64,000 bases of DNA. It comes from Metallyticus violacea (taxonomy: Eukaryota; Arthropoda; Insecta; Mantodea; Metallyticidae). Location of the stretch: NCBI GenBank assembly GCA_030762175.1, contig CM060843.1, positions 26,979,501 through 27,043,500 on the forward strand, given 5' to 3'. A program made the position numbers and the translations under genes. Positions within the stretch are counted from its first letter, which is position 1, and every line of letters begins with the position of its first letter. This document shows, piece after piece, positions 10,236-22,639 of this stretch. The notes under the pieces were generated by a model that saw only the letters and a list, made by a program, of their open reading frames with translations, did not search any database and was not told the DNA's origin.

Positions 10236-13200
10236 TACACACACAAATTTACTCAACTAATTTCGCTCATCCTCCCTTGTCATCAGCCTTTTCAAACTTG
10301 GGTTTTACAAAAATTCATTTATTATTCTTCTTCCCTGCCTAACAGCAGAGGACAGCATGATCATCTGCTAGTGTTTGATGTCGTAGGGTCGTGGTAGATA
10401 CTTTTCCCTCCGTACCTTTACATTCGGTCATTATATGTATTCACGATTCCTCCCTCGACTCGCAGATAGGCCAAATACTCAACTCATTTCTTCGGTGACC
10501 TTCACTTCCGCCATCCCACTCTGAGCCACACGAGCCCCTGGATAGTAAGTTTGGCCCCTGTTTTGATGTTTAGCCCAGAATACATTTCCAGCGAAAACAA
10601 CTCTCTGCATTGCGTAACTGTCTGCTGTCTTAACATATCCTTCAAGCGGTTCTTAACCTTCCTCCATACATTCATATTCTCACGTCTCTCCCATTCGTGT
10701 TCCTTCCCAACCCCAGCTGTTCATGAACTTCACTACTCTGATTTTACACTCTATGGGCTCACTATAGGTCGGGAAATACTCTTTAACACCGAAATTTTCC
10801 GCGCCCCTATCAACACCAAATTCCTTTCAAAAACTTAAAAACTGTGTTCGTCAAATTTCGCAATTAGTTCCCATAGCCAAAAATCTCCCTTATGTGATAG
10901 ATCCTTAGTACCCCATTAACAATTTACAAAAAATCTTTCCGGGATTCTGCTACGGAACAGGCAACCCTTTTACAAAATCAAGAATAATGTAGCAGTTAAT
11001 ATTTTGTAGTAAAAGTAAGAAACTATTTTAATGTGTAAGCAAATGAACCTCACACTTTTAAACATACGCAAAGTATACATTTTCCAAATTGGTTAGCAAC
11101 AAATTTAACATATTTAACTACTCAAGATATCAACAGTAACATGGACAAATACATTTCTCGACTGATCTGCATATATTATACTATAAAATAATTTTTAATA
11201 CAACATGCTGAGAGCATTTCAAACATATTGAAGATACCAATAAGTTTAATGCTGACATTCAAAACCAAAAGAGGAAAAAAATGTTATTCATTAACTTTAC
11301 ATAGTGATAAATCGTACATTAGTTTTATAGCCAAGGATGGGTCATAAACACGGGAAAAATGTATAAAAACGTTGATATTTACACAATACAAATCGCAAAA
11401 AAATAGTCCTCCAGGTGGAAAAGTATCACTTTTTAGGAATGAAAAACAAAAGGATTTTAGTGAAAATGCTGACAGTATATTGAAACAAAATTAGCTCCTT
11501 CCATTATCAAGCAGTTCGTTCTTAAACTTCCTTAATAATAAAATTAATATGATTTTCTTAAAATTTTCTTATTTTGTTAACGAACTGTATTAATTTAGTG
11601 TAATTGCAAAGAATTTGAAATATTATAAGCAGTACATTTTTAATCATTGCTTAGTATTTTATTAATATTGATTAGGTCTTACGAACTTTATTGAGAACAC
11701 AATGAAATAAATGTTAATTTTATAGGGGACAAGGTATTAATGAAATCACATTAGATAGTACACATTAATATACACAATAATTCTGAATATATGTTTTCAA
11801 AATTGTACAGTTTTAATAATATATGTGTGTTGCCTTATTATTATATTATTGCTGTATGACATATGTCATTTTTTAAAACGTACTTTAAAAGAATATTTAC
11901 GAAAATATTCATACAAGTAGTACTTTTATATATTCTTTTCTCAGAAACTACGATCAGTACACTGCTGAAAACGTTCGTGTTTTCTAGAGATTTTCATTAA
12001 GAAATGAACTATTGTAATAATGGTAGATGTTAATGTACAGCAGAAAGAAAATTAACATAAGAAGTTACGCAAAAAAATTACCTGTTTCTTTTCCATATTG
12101 CATATTTTCCTGTGGTACACATTAAAACCTATTTTCATATAAATTCTTATTCTTTATTCATTAAAATAAAACCTTATCGCGACTACACTTTCTTAGAAAA
12201 TAATATATGAAAATGTTCCAATTTTTACTGCAGTAGACTACATTCTTTCTTCAAAAAGATGTCAATCTACATTCGGTACAATACAATGGTTACATATTGC
12301 TATATTTACTGCGCATTTGATAAAAAGTATTTACTCAAAGTTTGAGATATATCAATACAACATCTAATATTTTAAGGATACACGACTAATAGCTTGTAAT
12401 CAGTGATATAAAACAGAGATGGGCACGCCGAAACAAATGCGTATTATCCATCCCCGCAAAGCACAGCAAAGAAGGATCGAAGGCATTATGCTATGACGAT
12501 AGTGGATTGCTGTTTGCCACTTAGAACAATTTTTAGTAGTAGCCTTCTTCGGAATCTGTAAAATTGAAAATACTATTAACTTATTTTTCATAGAAACAAG
12601 CTTTACATTTCATTGTCATGCTATAAAATATTATGTTTAATTATCTGTAGTAGCGTTAGATTGCTTTCCTTAGAGTAACAGTGTAAACATAGAGTTATTT
12701 TTAGCCTGCATCCGCAACTGAACGCAAGACGGACAAAGATTGCACTAGTCGTACCAGATCGGTGTCGGACAACTTTCGCTCGGGTTTCTATTTGCACAGC
12801 TTTGATCAACATAGCATCACAATATTAGTTTTATTTCATAGTACGAACCTGTGTCAGAGGTGTTGTTCGAAATGGTATCCATTCTCCATTATGACATATT
12901 TATTGAAATCTATATTCACTCGCAACAGCTTTGGTTCTTCTAATTTTTGCCATGATATTCTATGCTCCTATAACATTCATGAAGCTATTCCTTCATATTT
13001 TATTTTCTACGTTATTTCATTAACATACTGTAATTAATAGCATAACATGGGCCGACTAAATCCTCTAACTTTTATACCGACCTATTTTAATAAAAGTTGT
13101 GTATTATTTTAATTGTTTTGGTTGGGATATCTGTAACAGCGTAACTTTTCTTTTTGAATAAATGATATATGTATAAGGCTATGGAAAATATGCAATATAA

Positions 13201-14389
13201 CTACTTGAATGTTGGCAATTACCAATATCATCACTTCAATGGATATTAGCCAAAGGCTACTGTTATAAGGAATGTGCCAGTAGCACCAACATAACAAAAG
13301 ACTTAATCTCTGTAGCGTAGTCGCGATAAGCTGCAAAACACAACTAATCTGCAACAAAGAGAATTTCAGCGGTTAGACTGCTGATCCTCTACATATCACA
13401 CTGCGATTATTCTCCTGTCTCGTGTTTTCGCTTGGGATTACCGACTTTCCCTTTGTGAAGTCTTCATATGAGAACAGTGAGTAGTAGTGGCAGTTAGTAT
13501 AATACCGTGGATTTGTACCATCCCGTTTTTCGGTAGAAAAACCGCAAGAGAGGCATACTGTGATGCTTTACTCAAATTTCATAAGCGTTGTTTGCAGTCT
13601 CTCTCATAGCTACACATTCTTGAATTTGTAAAGAAAAGTGTGCGATGAGTTGACGGAATTTCTCCCATCTTACATCGGAAATTCGTTTTAGCATCATCAG
13701 AGAAAGAGCTCTTTTGTTAGTGAATGAATAAACTTTAGATACACTTCCTTCCTTAACTTTAACAGCTAATTAAGCTTGAAAACTTTTTAGACAGTAGCAA
13801 TGTTTGTGAACTGCAATGTTTTCATTATAAGCTCTATGGCAATTCTTATCATTATAAATGAAATTGAACGATTATTTTAAATTTTAAAATTTAAAGCTAT
13901 TTTGAAGTATATCTTATTAATATATTACGTAACAGTACTCCTAATTTAATACGCTAGGATACTTAAACATCTTGGTTTCTGAGCTAATTCTATCCTTCTT
14001 GTAAAATAAATTCAAAGTTACTTTTTTTATTTCCAACACGACTGGAAAAATCGACAATTGATACTGTTATATTTTACTGTGGCTAAGTATTAATTCAACC
14101 TTTTTTTTTTTAACAAGACAGCTTTTTCGTTTTACAACCAGAACATACGTCGTTTTAATCTGGGCATTTTTCTAATGTAAGTAAGATAAATTTGTTTTAT
14201 CTTTTATCATATGTTTGGCTTATTCCTGATTTTCCTTTATAAATTTTAAATCAACAGTGATATTTGATGCGGACTTATCTTGTCGTATGTGAAGCATAGA
14301 TACAGAACACAGGACTGTTTACCTCATGCGTATGCAGATTGCTGTTCTCGACATTGGTGCTACCCAATTGACTGTGCGGTTATTACTGA
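10236..14389. other. Long stretch without recognised gene
   Basis: To about 10960 the plus strand keeps a C-over-G bias with unrecognised frames of 85 codons (10140-10397, overlapping the mariner end) and 95 codons (10551-10838). From 10960 to 14390 the DNA is strongly AT-rich with only short frames. No tRNA-like head or inverted-repeat pair was found. Confidence 0.5.
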
Positions 14390-14770
14390 GTCGTCATGTT
14401 ATCTTGTTTGTGTGTTATGAACAATATAGTACGTGCAGTACAGTGTGAACCGGTACACATTATGGGCCACTTCTTTTTCCTTACAAGGTGAATACGCTGT
14501 CTAGATGCATTTCTTCCATGTTTGTGAATCAGTTGTATGAGGCGAAACTCCATATTAGTCATTTTCAGCCAAGATGGTGTCATGTGTGACATCTTCGCGG
14601 TAATTGTTTCTCGGGTCATTCCTAAAGGACTTCGGCCTGCTCCGTTGCCTCAATTTAATGAACTACATGTCACTCTCCGGGGATTGCTGAAAAGGAAAGT
14701 GTATCGCGATAAGCTACGACGCTGTGCTATATTCCAGCAAGCTAACTTCATATGCCAATACAGATAGTCT
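14390..14770 (+). pseudogene. mariner-type transposase, catalytic-domain fragment
   Basis: The plus strand keeps a mariner-like order: HYGPLLF (about 14460), then MFVNQLYEA, then SQDG near 14570 (from the usual QQDG-A/T-CH motif). After a spacer comes LHVTLRGLLKRKVYRDKL near 14660-14720, corresponding to the usual FFLWGYLK-KVY-DKP block. A frame change separates the first two motifs from SQDG. A related relic at 46.95-47.6 kb shares GAACCGGTACACATTA-like sequence with it, so they are two old copies of one family. Confidence 0.6.
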
Positions 14771-16527
14771 TGATTTTAAATTTGTATGTAAGGTGTTTCT
14801 ACAATAGCTTAAAGCAATTACGAGGTTTATATGACTAGAGTATTATTACCGTTCTAAACCATTTCTGCTATTGTTATTTAATTTGACAAGCCAGTTTCTT
14901 AGGAAAAAATATTTTTAAGCAATTTATTACTTAAAATGACGAAAACTGAGAAGTTTTGAAAAAATTGAATCTAAACTTATAAAAAATTGTTAGCTTATAA
15001 AAAACATAATTCAAATTCAGAGCATGCTATGTGATTAAAATCACTTATAATCACTTGTTTTTTCTTGGAGCAATAAATTTTGTTTATTATATTATAATAT
15101 ACTTTTATTTTTTTATAATTAATAGACCAATGGTTCAGTGAAGAAACCAAGTGCTCAACGAAAAATCTGAGAGCTGCCTTCCAAGCTATACCAATAGAAT
15201 ACAGGTGTCTTGTATTTTTCATATTGTGTTAACCATCTGCATAATGGGATAAAATATAAAACTACAGCCAAGCGTGGAACAAAAAGCAATGTTCATCAGC
15301 TGAAAGACAATAAAACGGTTACATAATGTGTTTTACTGTCTAATATATTTTATTGTTTAACTTTTGTTGAAGTAAGAAAATGCGATTTTGGTTACTTTGA
15401 AATCAACATAAGAAAACCTAAAGTGTTTTTCGCCTTGAAAGAAAGGCATCCTTTGTGCAAAATGTGACAGTGCAAACTCCGGCTAATCATCTGAATGTGG
15501 TTGTAATTGCTATTAAAAATCCATAATCATAATTACGTTAACACACAAAAACGAATGCATATGGTAACACGTAATAAACGGGGGACTTTGCTCTACTGTT
15601 ACTAAGACTGGTGTCTATGCTTTATGCCAATCAATTTTGTCGCGGGAAGGAATGAAGCTGCAATTAGAAAAAGGAGTTGTGTAGAATTTTTGTACTCGAA
15701 AGAGGCTGGATTATAGTTTTTTTTTTTTTTTTTTACTTGGAAAGCTCCAAGTTTTATATTTCAAAGACGTATCTGAACAGAATCCTATAGTTCTGGAACA
15801 AACCACCATAAAAGACTCATTTCCAAAATTCTCTACAGGTTATGTTACCATGATTTCATCTCCGTACTTCTAAGAAAATCTCAGCCATTAGTTTTCACTC
15901 GAGAACTCTTGACAGCTACATCCTTGAAACTCTCTAGAAAATGGCAAATGTTGAAAAAGTGATATCCGGTTTTAAAGGCACAGAAATATTTCTATACTCC
16001 TAGGTATTCCGCTGCCGGAGTTATTATTTATACCAAGTTATTGTGACTTTATTAAGCAGATTTAACTTAAAAATTAGTTTCACTTTTCCAAGGAAAAATT
16101 TAATAATATTTAATATCATAAAAGTTATTTCCCCTGGAATTCCAGTAGGCTGGTGCTGGAACCAGGGACTGGGGACTGATATAATTGAGTTGGAATTTTT
16201 GTATTTTGTTTAATTATTTATAATTTAGACAAATATATTAGTACTAAAATTATTATATTAAAAACTATTGTATTTGTCAGGGATTATATCTAAAATGACC
16301 TGGGCCAGATAGATGGAGGCCCTTTTGTAGTTTGTATTTATACTTTTCTTAGCATATCAATAAATTTCAAAATCGTTTAAAAACTATAGTAATGGAAGTA
16401 CATCAACCTGTAGTGTATCTGACTGAAGTAATCTACACCCCCTCTCCAGCATCAAGCGAAGAACCAACAAGGAAAGACCCTTGAGTCACCACTATATAAC
16501 TAGATGAGCCGCAGCGTGACTCGAGCT
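14771..16527. other. AT-rich sequence, no gene recognised
   Basis: Only short frames are seen. A run of 18 T occupies 15717-15734. No related repeat elsewhere in the window was noticed. Confidence 0.5.
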
Positions 16528-16736
16528 CTCTCAGAGGCCTCTTCTTTCAGGTTTGAGGTTCTTTTTCGTGCCGTAAATGTACGACACGGGACCCACAGCT
16601 TTACTTTCCTTCCGAAGGAAGCCATACTTAGAATTTTTACGCCCGAAAAAAATCCATCGATCCTGGACGGGTTCGAACCCGCGACCTTGGATTTAGAAGG
16701 CAAGTACACCCCCCCCCCTCCCAGGACCGACAGCTG
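16528..16736 (-). repeat. SINE-B, reverse copy lacking its 3' tail
   Basis: On the minus strand it has the SINE-B head with B box GGGTTCGAACCCG near 16670-16683. The conserved blocks CGTGTCGTACATTTACGGCACG and AACCTCAAACCTGAAAGA follow. It stops at GAGGCCTCTGAGAG near 16528, whereas complete copies continue another 100 bases. A run of 10 C at 16711-16720 interrupts the region between the A and B boxes. Frames of 99 (minus) and 82 (plus) codons across it are incidental. Confidence 0.8.
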
Positions 16737-16959
16737 GAAAGTAGTATGGTGAACCGTCCTTAGGCAGCCGCTCTGCCCAAACGCAGTGATAAAAGTCACA
16801 ACAACAGCAAAAAGGCTTGTCTTCCAAAGTCACGGACAAAGGACTTTTTAAAAGCGCAAAACCTTCCCTGGCCGTATGAACCAGATCTTCGCCAGAATTT
16901 CAACCGCTAGCCCGCTGAGGACATCGACCTGTGTAGCAGTCACATCTTCAAACCTCAGA

Positions 16960-17411
16960 GAGCGCGTTTATGGCCCGGCCCGTATTTTCAATAAATATTT
17001 TAGCGATTAAGAGGTTAGAAAGATTTTCGGACGGCATCCAATAGCTGACGGTTTTATGATAACGGCGGCAAAAAGTGGCATGGGCACCTAGATTGGTGTT
17101 GCCTATATAAACGAGCCTTCGCCCCGTTTTGACACGACTATTATACTCTTAATACTCCGCTTGTAGGTGTGAGTACGACTGAGATTGCAGGGAAGTTTCA
17201 GCCATGCTGTGGCAAAAGCCCCAAGTATCAATTTCAGTATTTGTTTATCAAAGCGTTATTGTATTCACATTGGCAGGCTAAGGGGCGAGGTTCACCAACC
17301 GACCATTACATGATTCAACGATTAATAAACAGCAGTTTCATCATATATCGTGTGAAGTGTTCTATTTTACCTGTTAAGTCCCATTTTATTCACGTTGAGC
17401 CCCCTCAATGA
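16960..17411 (+). other. LTR-like or promoter-bearing repeat candidate
   Basis: The stretch is moderately GC-rich and contains a good TATA box (CTATATAAACGAGCC, TATATAA at 17104-17110) and a downstream AATAAA near 17322. This is the order expected in an LTR. I see no second copy in the window and no clear TG...CA ends, so this is a weak call. An unrecognised 80-codon frame (17169-17411) lies inside. Confidence 0.3.
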
Positions 17412-17641
17412 AAATCAGCTAAAGACCCGTGAGACGGAGTCCCAGAGGAAGTGTTGGCGGTCGACGTGAAGCTCCTACGTCACCATCTCACACCGCACCA
17501 GTCGACCACCGACAACCTCAATACTTAAGGGTTCTCCTCATCTTTCGTTCCCATGTTGAACACCAGGACACACAGAGTTCCTAGTACACAATCTTCCGCT
17601 ATAACCCTCAAACTCCGCATATACCGAACATCGAGGTTTCA

Positions 17642-17917
17642 GTGAGGCAAGGGGGGCGATGGTTCAACTCTTCGGTACTTCAACGCGTCCAGAACAGAGT
17701 TCTAAGGGGTGATGTTCACTTTTCCACTCATATTCTACATGGTACCACCAACATAATCGATCTGATTAGGATCAGAACCCGGCTCTTTTACGATGATGTA
17801 GAAACCCACCCATTACCGGTTGTCGACTGCATTGGGCGGTACGGTGACTCGAAAGTGTTCATCATTCAGCTACCAAGGGTCGCCTTTGCATTGAAGAATT
17901 TGGGGAGAAAAATGTAG
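17642..17917 (+). pseudogene. Non-LTR retrotransposon ORF2, C-terminal fragment (jockey-like)
   Basis: The frame contains SSVLQRVQNRVLR followed by IIDLIRIRTRLFYDDVETHP and PLP. In jockey-type elements the end of the reverse-transcriptase ORF has LQR-QN-LR, then a spacer, then a segment ending in R-FY-----HPNPLV. The alignment in motif order and spacing is good. Just upstream (about 17615-17640) IYRT may be part of the preceding LYRT-I-P-- motif, interrupted by a frameshift. The rest of the reverse transcriptase and the endonuclease are not visible. I infer a short 5'-truncated remnant. Confidence 0.55.
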
Positions 17918-19048
17918 CAATATAAATCTATTCCCATGATATTCTATCGATCTCTTTTTCACTTCTTTAGTTAATACAAGTCCGACTAAGAAAATAAGTG
18001 TTAATATTTACTATCTTTATATATTAAATGTGCATTTTACAATTACAAAATTTGTATTATACATAAGGCTGTGAATGTCAAAATAAGTTTGATATTATTG
18101 TTTTATTAGTTAGTTCTATGTTAATTATTTTATTTTAGCCCTCAATTTTATATCGCTTATTTTGTTAACCTACACATTTGTAACATGTAAATATTTACAG
18201 TTTTTGATTAAGTATTTTGCAACTTATTTGTCTACCAATGAATAAAATATTCTTATGTTAAAAACTAGGTTAGATTCAAGTTTAGTTGATAAATGTATTT
18301 CAACAGTTATTTATAATTGTTAATACTTTTATGTACAAATATGAAAATATTATGATTATTTTTAAAAACGAAACACGTGTCCAAAATTGAGTATAAGCAT
18401 TCTAAAGTAAGTGGGATATAAATTCTATATCACATTTATGTTACTTATGCTGTATCTCAAAGTACTCAGTAATTAAAAGAAATTATTTAACTTTCTTAAT
18501 TGGAAGGAAGGGCTGTAGCAAACCCATTTCAACGCACGAACTGTCGTTTTACGATTGCGATGTCTTTAAGCACTTAACCGAAAGTAGAAGCGAAAGTAAT
18601 TCTCAGTAATCCTTTCCAGAACAGCTTCAAGGAAAGTTCTCTGTTAACCATTTAGTCCGGTTCTTTTTGTCTCCGTTTCAATTAAACACCAATTAAGACA
18701 CCATGCAAGTCCTTGTTAATCGAACACGAGCTATTGGCAGTAATGTTCCTGTTGCTAGAGTTGCTCTCAGCTTACATTTCCCAAGTGGCCTTCTCCACTC
18801 TATTCTCAAGCTTTCTTTTAAAATCCTCAAAAATTGTACCGCACACATACCGTGCTTTAATGTGCTTTAGTACAGGTGTTGGTATTAAGTACTTCCATGA
18901 TGGAGAAGTACATATGCCTACTGAATAATAACACAGCAATGGTAGTTGAGGTAATTACGAGGCTAGAAAAGAAAGTAGCGGCTACATTTTTGTAACTATC
19001 TAAGAAGGAAATTGAACTACCAGTATGTTGTTACATTTCTTCACTATA
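17918..19048. other. AT-rich sequence, no gene recognised
   Basis: Short frames only, including an unrecognised 71-codon plus-strand frame at 18713-18928. Confidence 0.5.
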
Positions 19049-19138
19049 TCGAGGATGTCAAAAAATGTATACACACTTTCACAGTAGATATATGTTAAAT
19101 ATAATTCAAAGTTGGACCGAAAAACAACAGTAATGTGT

Positions 19139-19293
19139 AATATGATATTCTATAAACAGATGTGAATCACATACATTATGAGAGTGTTGCTACGTGACAG
19201 GTAAATCAACATTGAACAAATGAAGCCAATATTATCGTATAATGTTCCGTAAACAGATGTGATTCACATTACGTTGTGCTAGCGTTGCTACAA
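19139..19293 (+). repeat. Imperfect 60-base direct repeat inside the transposon
   Basis: 19139-19199 and 19232-19293 both contain GATATTC/AATGTTCC, then TAAACAGATGTGAATCACAT (or GATTCACAT), then a variant of GTGTTGCTAC. It lies in the 5' untranslated part of the element. Subterminal repeats of this kind can bind transposase; here that is inference. Confidence 0.65.
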
Positions 19294-19296
19294 CAA

Positions 19297-19571
19297 AATG
19301 GAACCAAGATTATCGTTTGAACAGCGGAAAGCAAATTTGAAGTGGTATTGGAAAACCGAAAATGTTATTGAAGTTTCAAAGGCAATGGAGACGTTTGAAC
19401 ACAGCAGAACCGCCAACACGAGCAACAATTGCATGCAATCAAGACAAATTTGAGACGCATGGTACGGTATACCGTAGAAAACCAGCTGTACTGGCAGCAC
19501 TTCGGGAAGAAATTGAAACGGTATGGCTGCAATCGCTGAGGACCCTTTTGCAAACGTTGCTCAATCAGTAG
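19297..19571 (+). pseudogene. Transposase N-terminus, DUF4817-type HTH, frameshifted
   Basis: It begins MEPRLSFEQRKANLKWYWKT at 19297. After a frame change near 19362 it continues FQRQWRRLNTAEPPTRATIA then RRKPAVLAALREEIE, and stops at 19569-19571. The pattern (EQR, 20-odd residues, VQR-WRR, PPTR-TI) is the helix-turn-helix region called DUF4817 that starts many arthropod mariner-like transposases. The catalytic domain is missing. The gene is broken by a frameshift and by deletion. Confidence 0.65.
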
Positions 19572-19832
19572 TCAACGCACTCAGAAGTGTATCGACGCCG
19601 ATGATGGGCATTTTGGGCAACTATTGTAATTGTAAAAGTGTACGATGATTAGTGCTCATCATTTTCTGTTTGTGTGAATTCAGTTTTGTTATGTTAACAA
19701 AGTGTTTCTTTGTTTGAAGTGTGTATATATTTTTGGCTCCCTCTGTATGTAATATGCTCTCATATTTCTCACTATATTACATTTGAAATGTGCTAAATGC
19801 CAGTAGTAGCGTTTTTACCAAAGAAGAATTAG

Positions 19833-19915
19833 GGTCTCGGTCGGGATTCGAACTACGGATTTTCAGTCTTCTGCGCTGATGTTGAAACAACTCCTTCAAG
19901 CACGGAACCACGAAT
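19833..19915 (-). repeat. tRNA-like SINE head or tRNA pseudogene
   Basis: The minus strand contains a good B box (TAGTTCGAATCCC, plus positions 19843-19855) preceded at tRNA spacing by a degenerate A-box region (CGTGGTTCCGTGC). Only one copy is visible, so I cannot tell a SINE from a decayed tRNA. Confidence 0.45.
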
Positions 19916-20159
19916 CTCTCTCATTTGATTATATGTAAGAGGTAAAGGGGATTACAACTCCTTCAGATGCTCTGGACATACGAGCCTCTCCTCTTGGAAA
20001 GTGATCCGGATAGGCAGGTGTTCCCGCGACTCACAAGCAATTAAATGTACTGTGACGTAGCGTTGTAGCAGGTTGGAGCCACCTAAAAGAACTTGGGTTA
20101 GTTCACCTGCGGAGCTAAGGAAGCACCAGTTTTACTGTTAACCTCGCCTGATCTGCTTC

Positions 20160-20420
20160 CACCTCAAAGCCTTTGGGCATGAATTCTTAAGCGGGAGATC
20201 TGAGGTTTGACTCCCATCAGGACCGTCCTTCTTCTTGACTAAGAATTTCTAGAGATTTTGCTAAACCCTCATAAATGGTAAATCCCTAGAGGGAGCCCTA
20301 AACTTCACTTGGAACGTTTCCTTTCTTTAAAATAAACAAATAAATAAGTAAATAAATCCTCAATATATAATTTTATCTCATGCATCACCAGTAAGCTGAG
20401 GACATTTGGACATTAAAATG
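20160..20420 (+). repeat. SINE-A, diverged copy
   Basis: It shows TTAAGCGGGAGATCTGAGGTTT, the block AGGACCGTCCTTCTTC, then CCTCATAAATGGTAAATCCC and CTTGGAACGTTTCCTTTC as in the other copies. The 3' end is replaced by an A/T-rich (AAATAAAT) expansion and diverges after ATCTCATGCATCACCAGT, so the terminal tail is degraded. Confidence 0.8.
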
Positions 20421-22223
20421 CTGTTTTATGTACCCTAAATTCGCACTGAAAGCCTAAAAATGAGCGCTAAATTAGGTATTATCAAAATTTGTATAAATAT
20501 ATATTTACTATTTCTATATTTAAAAAGTAAATTATCAATGAGTTAACAATATAAAAGAGGGATTTTACTGTATTTGGAAGACTAAATGGAACTATGGTGT
20601 AACTATGAAAAACTTACTCTCCAGCTACAATACAATTGACTGCTGCACATTTTGAGAGATTTGTGCTTTAAATTTATGTCTCGTTTCAGTCATGATATTT
20701 CTAAATTAACAGAATAACCCGTCAACTTTACAGGAAGTGATCGGATAATAATTAAGCAAGGTCGTTTTCATTGCTAAAAACTCTAATATCGTGACTGAAG
20801 AAGTTATGCTAAAGACATCACTTGTTTCTTTTACAGCTTCTCAACCAGGAAAATTTGCTTAATCTTCCTGAATTTTGGCCATCAAGTATTTGTCCATATC
20901 TCCAGGAAAGTTTCTATATTGCACACCATTTCCATTGCCTTCAACAGCGGCAGCCCTCTTGCCTCCAGTTATGATATGTGAAGCGCTTTCTCGGTGACGA
21001 CCAGTTGGACCCTAACATGAAGCGATTATGTATAATACATTTGCTATAGCAAGTAGTAAAATTTAATAAGAGGAAAAGAGCAATAACACGGAGGGCTACT
21101 ATCAAATCGTAGATAGAATAAATGACTTACTTTATGGTGCGTGTTTGCATATATTAAAACATGCTCTCTATAAACAATTAATTGTATCTGAAAAACTGAA
21201 AAGCTAGGATTACTAGCAGAGATTGGTAGGGAAGGAGGAAGACTTTTGGTACTTCAGCCTTGCTCAAAAGCTGGCCGTTTCTGCCTATGCTCGCAATGGG
21301 GGCAGCTCTGGGAGTAAAGGATGAGGTGAGGACACCAGGACGTCATAATTCAGGGGTAGAGAAACACGGATATAGACAGGGTCAGTAACATTATTTACGA
21401 ACTGTATATCTCGACATCGGCAGAGCTTCCCCCTTCCAAGAAGTTCTTCCTTAGAAGATCCGCTTCCGTTCCAGACGCTGAAGTAGAAACCTTTCCAAAG
21501 CGCAAGTCGCCGTCACTCTTCACACAGCAGTTTATGGTATGTAACATACCCAAATAAAATGGAAGAGCGTAAAATTTGTGTAAATATCCATCCACGCACT
21601 CGCCTTAGCGGTTAAGGGAAACGACGAAAAACCCAATTTCAGAATGGGTGGAACCTTCCAAATGCGAGTACAAAGAGGTCTCCCGCTGGATTATTGATAG
21701 AGATCTAAGCAAAGAATATTTCTGGTTTCGGGTTCTTGCAAGTGCAGAGGAAGAGCAAATAGAGGTATAATCTAAGGAAAGGTTATAAATTCTTATTAGA
21801 TTAAGTGTAGGGATTGAAATTAATGCAAGGAAGTCAGTCCACACTTATAGCAAGATACTACAGACCTATTTAAAACACATAACCCAAATTATTGGATTCC
21901 ACAGGTGGAAAGAACATCATCAAGTACCAGGAAAGGTTGTAATATGCTTACTAGAACAATTAAAATATATGCACAGGGCTTAAAACATTTTTTACTTTTA
22001 GCTGTCTCCAAATTGAGGAAGAATACAACTAGTCCAATAAAACAAAATGAAGTTTTGCATACATAAACGTACGACAGTCATTATTTGCCCCTAGAGTGTC
22101 CACTTTGTTCTTGTAATTTGTTGCAACCCATTTCTGGTGAGAAAAGAATTGTTTCACATTGTTGAACGTCTCGCTTTTATTTGCATGAGCTTGAAAGATA
22201 ATTTTTTTCACAGATATCTTATC
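20421..22223. other. No gene recognised
   Basis: A slightly GC-richer part (20880-21000) has no recognisable frame. Near 21600 a tRNA-like CTTAGCGGTTAAGGGAAACG phrase is present but no B box follows. Short frames only. Confidence 0.45.
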
Positions 22224-22303
22224 ACTGAAATAGTTTTATTTTGTCAAAATAACTAGTGAGAGGCTTGGTTACTGAATTAAGCTTATTAAGTTTAATGCAA
22301 TTA
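22224..22303 (+). repeat. Direct repeat Y, copy 1
   Basis: AGTTTTATTTTGTCAAAATA then ACTAGTGAGAGGCTTGGTTA and CTGAATTAAGCTTATTAAGT is nearly identical to 23546-23612. Both copies lie at the outer side of Penelope-like fragments. Confidence 0.8.
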
Positions 22304-22639
22304 ACAAAAAGTTTCTCGTGGTTTCTCTTCAACAGAATTATATCTTACATAGCTCCTATAAGATGATCTTGTCTCAAGGTTGTGTGGTTAGTTTTGTACC
22401 ATAGTTTGTTGACAGGCCATTTCATTATTATTTATCAATAATTAATAAGAAATAAAATTGCTGTACTTATCTTTCCATTTTCGCACAGATGTTGCATGTA
22501 TTGTACCATTTCCTTATTGCTAAAAGGCGTCTGATGTCGTAAATAACGTCGTTTTCGCGGATAGAGCAAAACCGTAAGAATTTCATTTCTTTTTTGGAAT
22601 ATTCGACTTCGCGAAAGCTCCTTCAACTTTCGAAACGGT

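Larger units (their letters stand above)
19049..19745 (+). mobile_element. Tc1/mariner-type deletion derivative with TIRs and TA target
   Basis: The left end TCGAGGATGTCAAAAAATGT continues with ATACACACTTT. The right end, reversed, reads CAGAGGGAGCCAAAAATATA then TACACACTTC. Each end abuts TA (19047-19048 and 19746-19747). The 697-base interior holds a transposase N-terminus (about 19297-19571) and no catalytic domain, then AT-rich sequence. It is therefore a non-autonomous internal-deletion copy. Confidence 0.75.

Noticed and set aside
14383..14619. 78-codon minus-strand frame
   Set aside because: The plus strand of the same DNA carries the transposase motifs (SQDG, LLKRKVYRDK), so the minus frame is a shadow.
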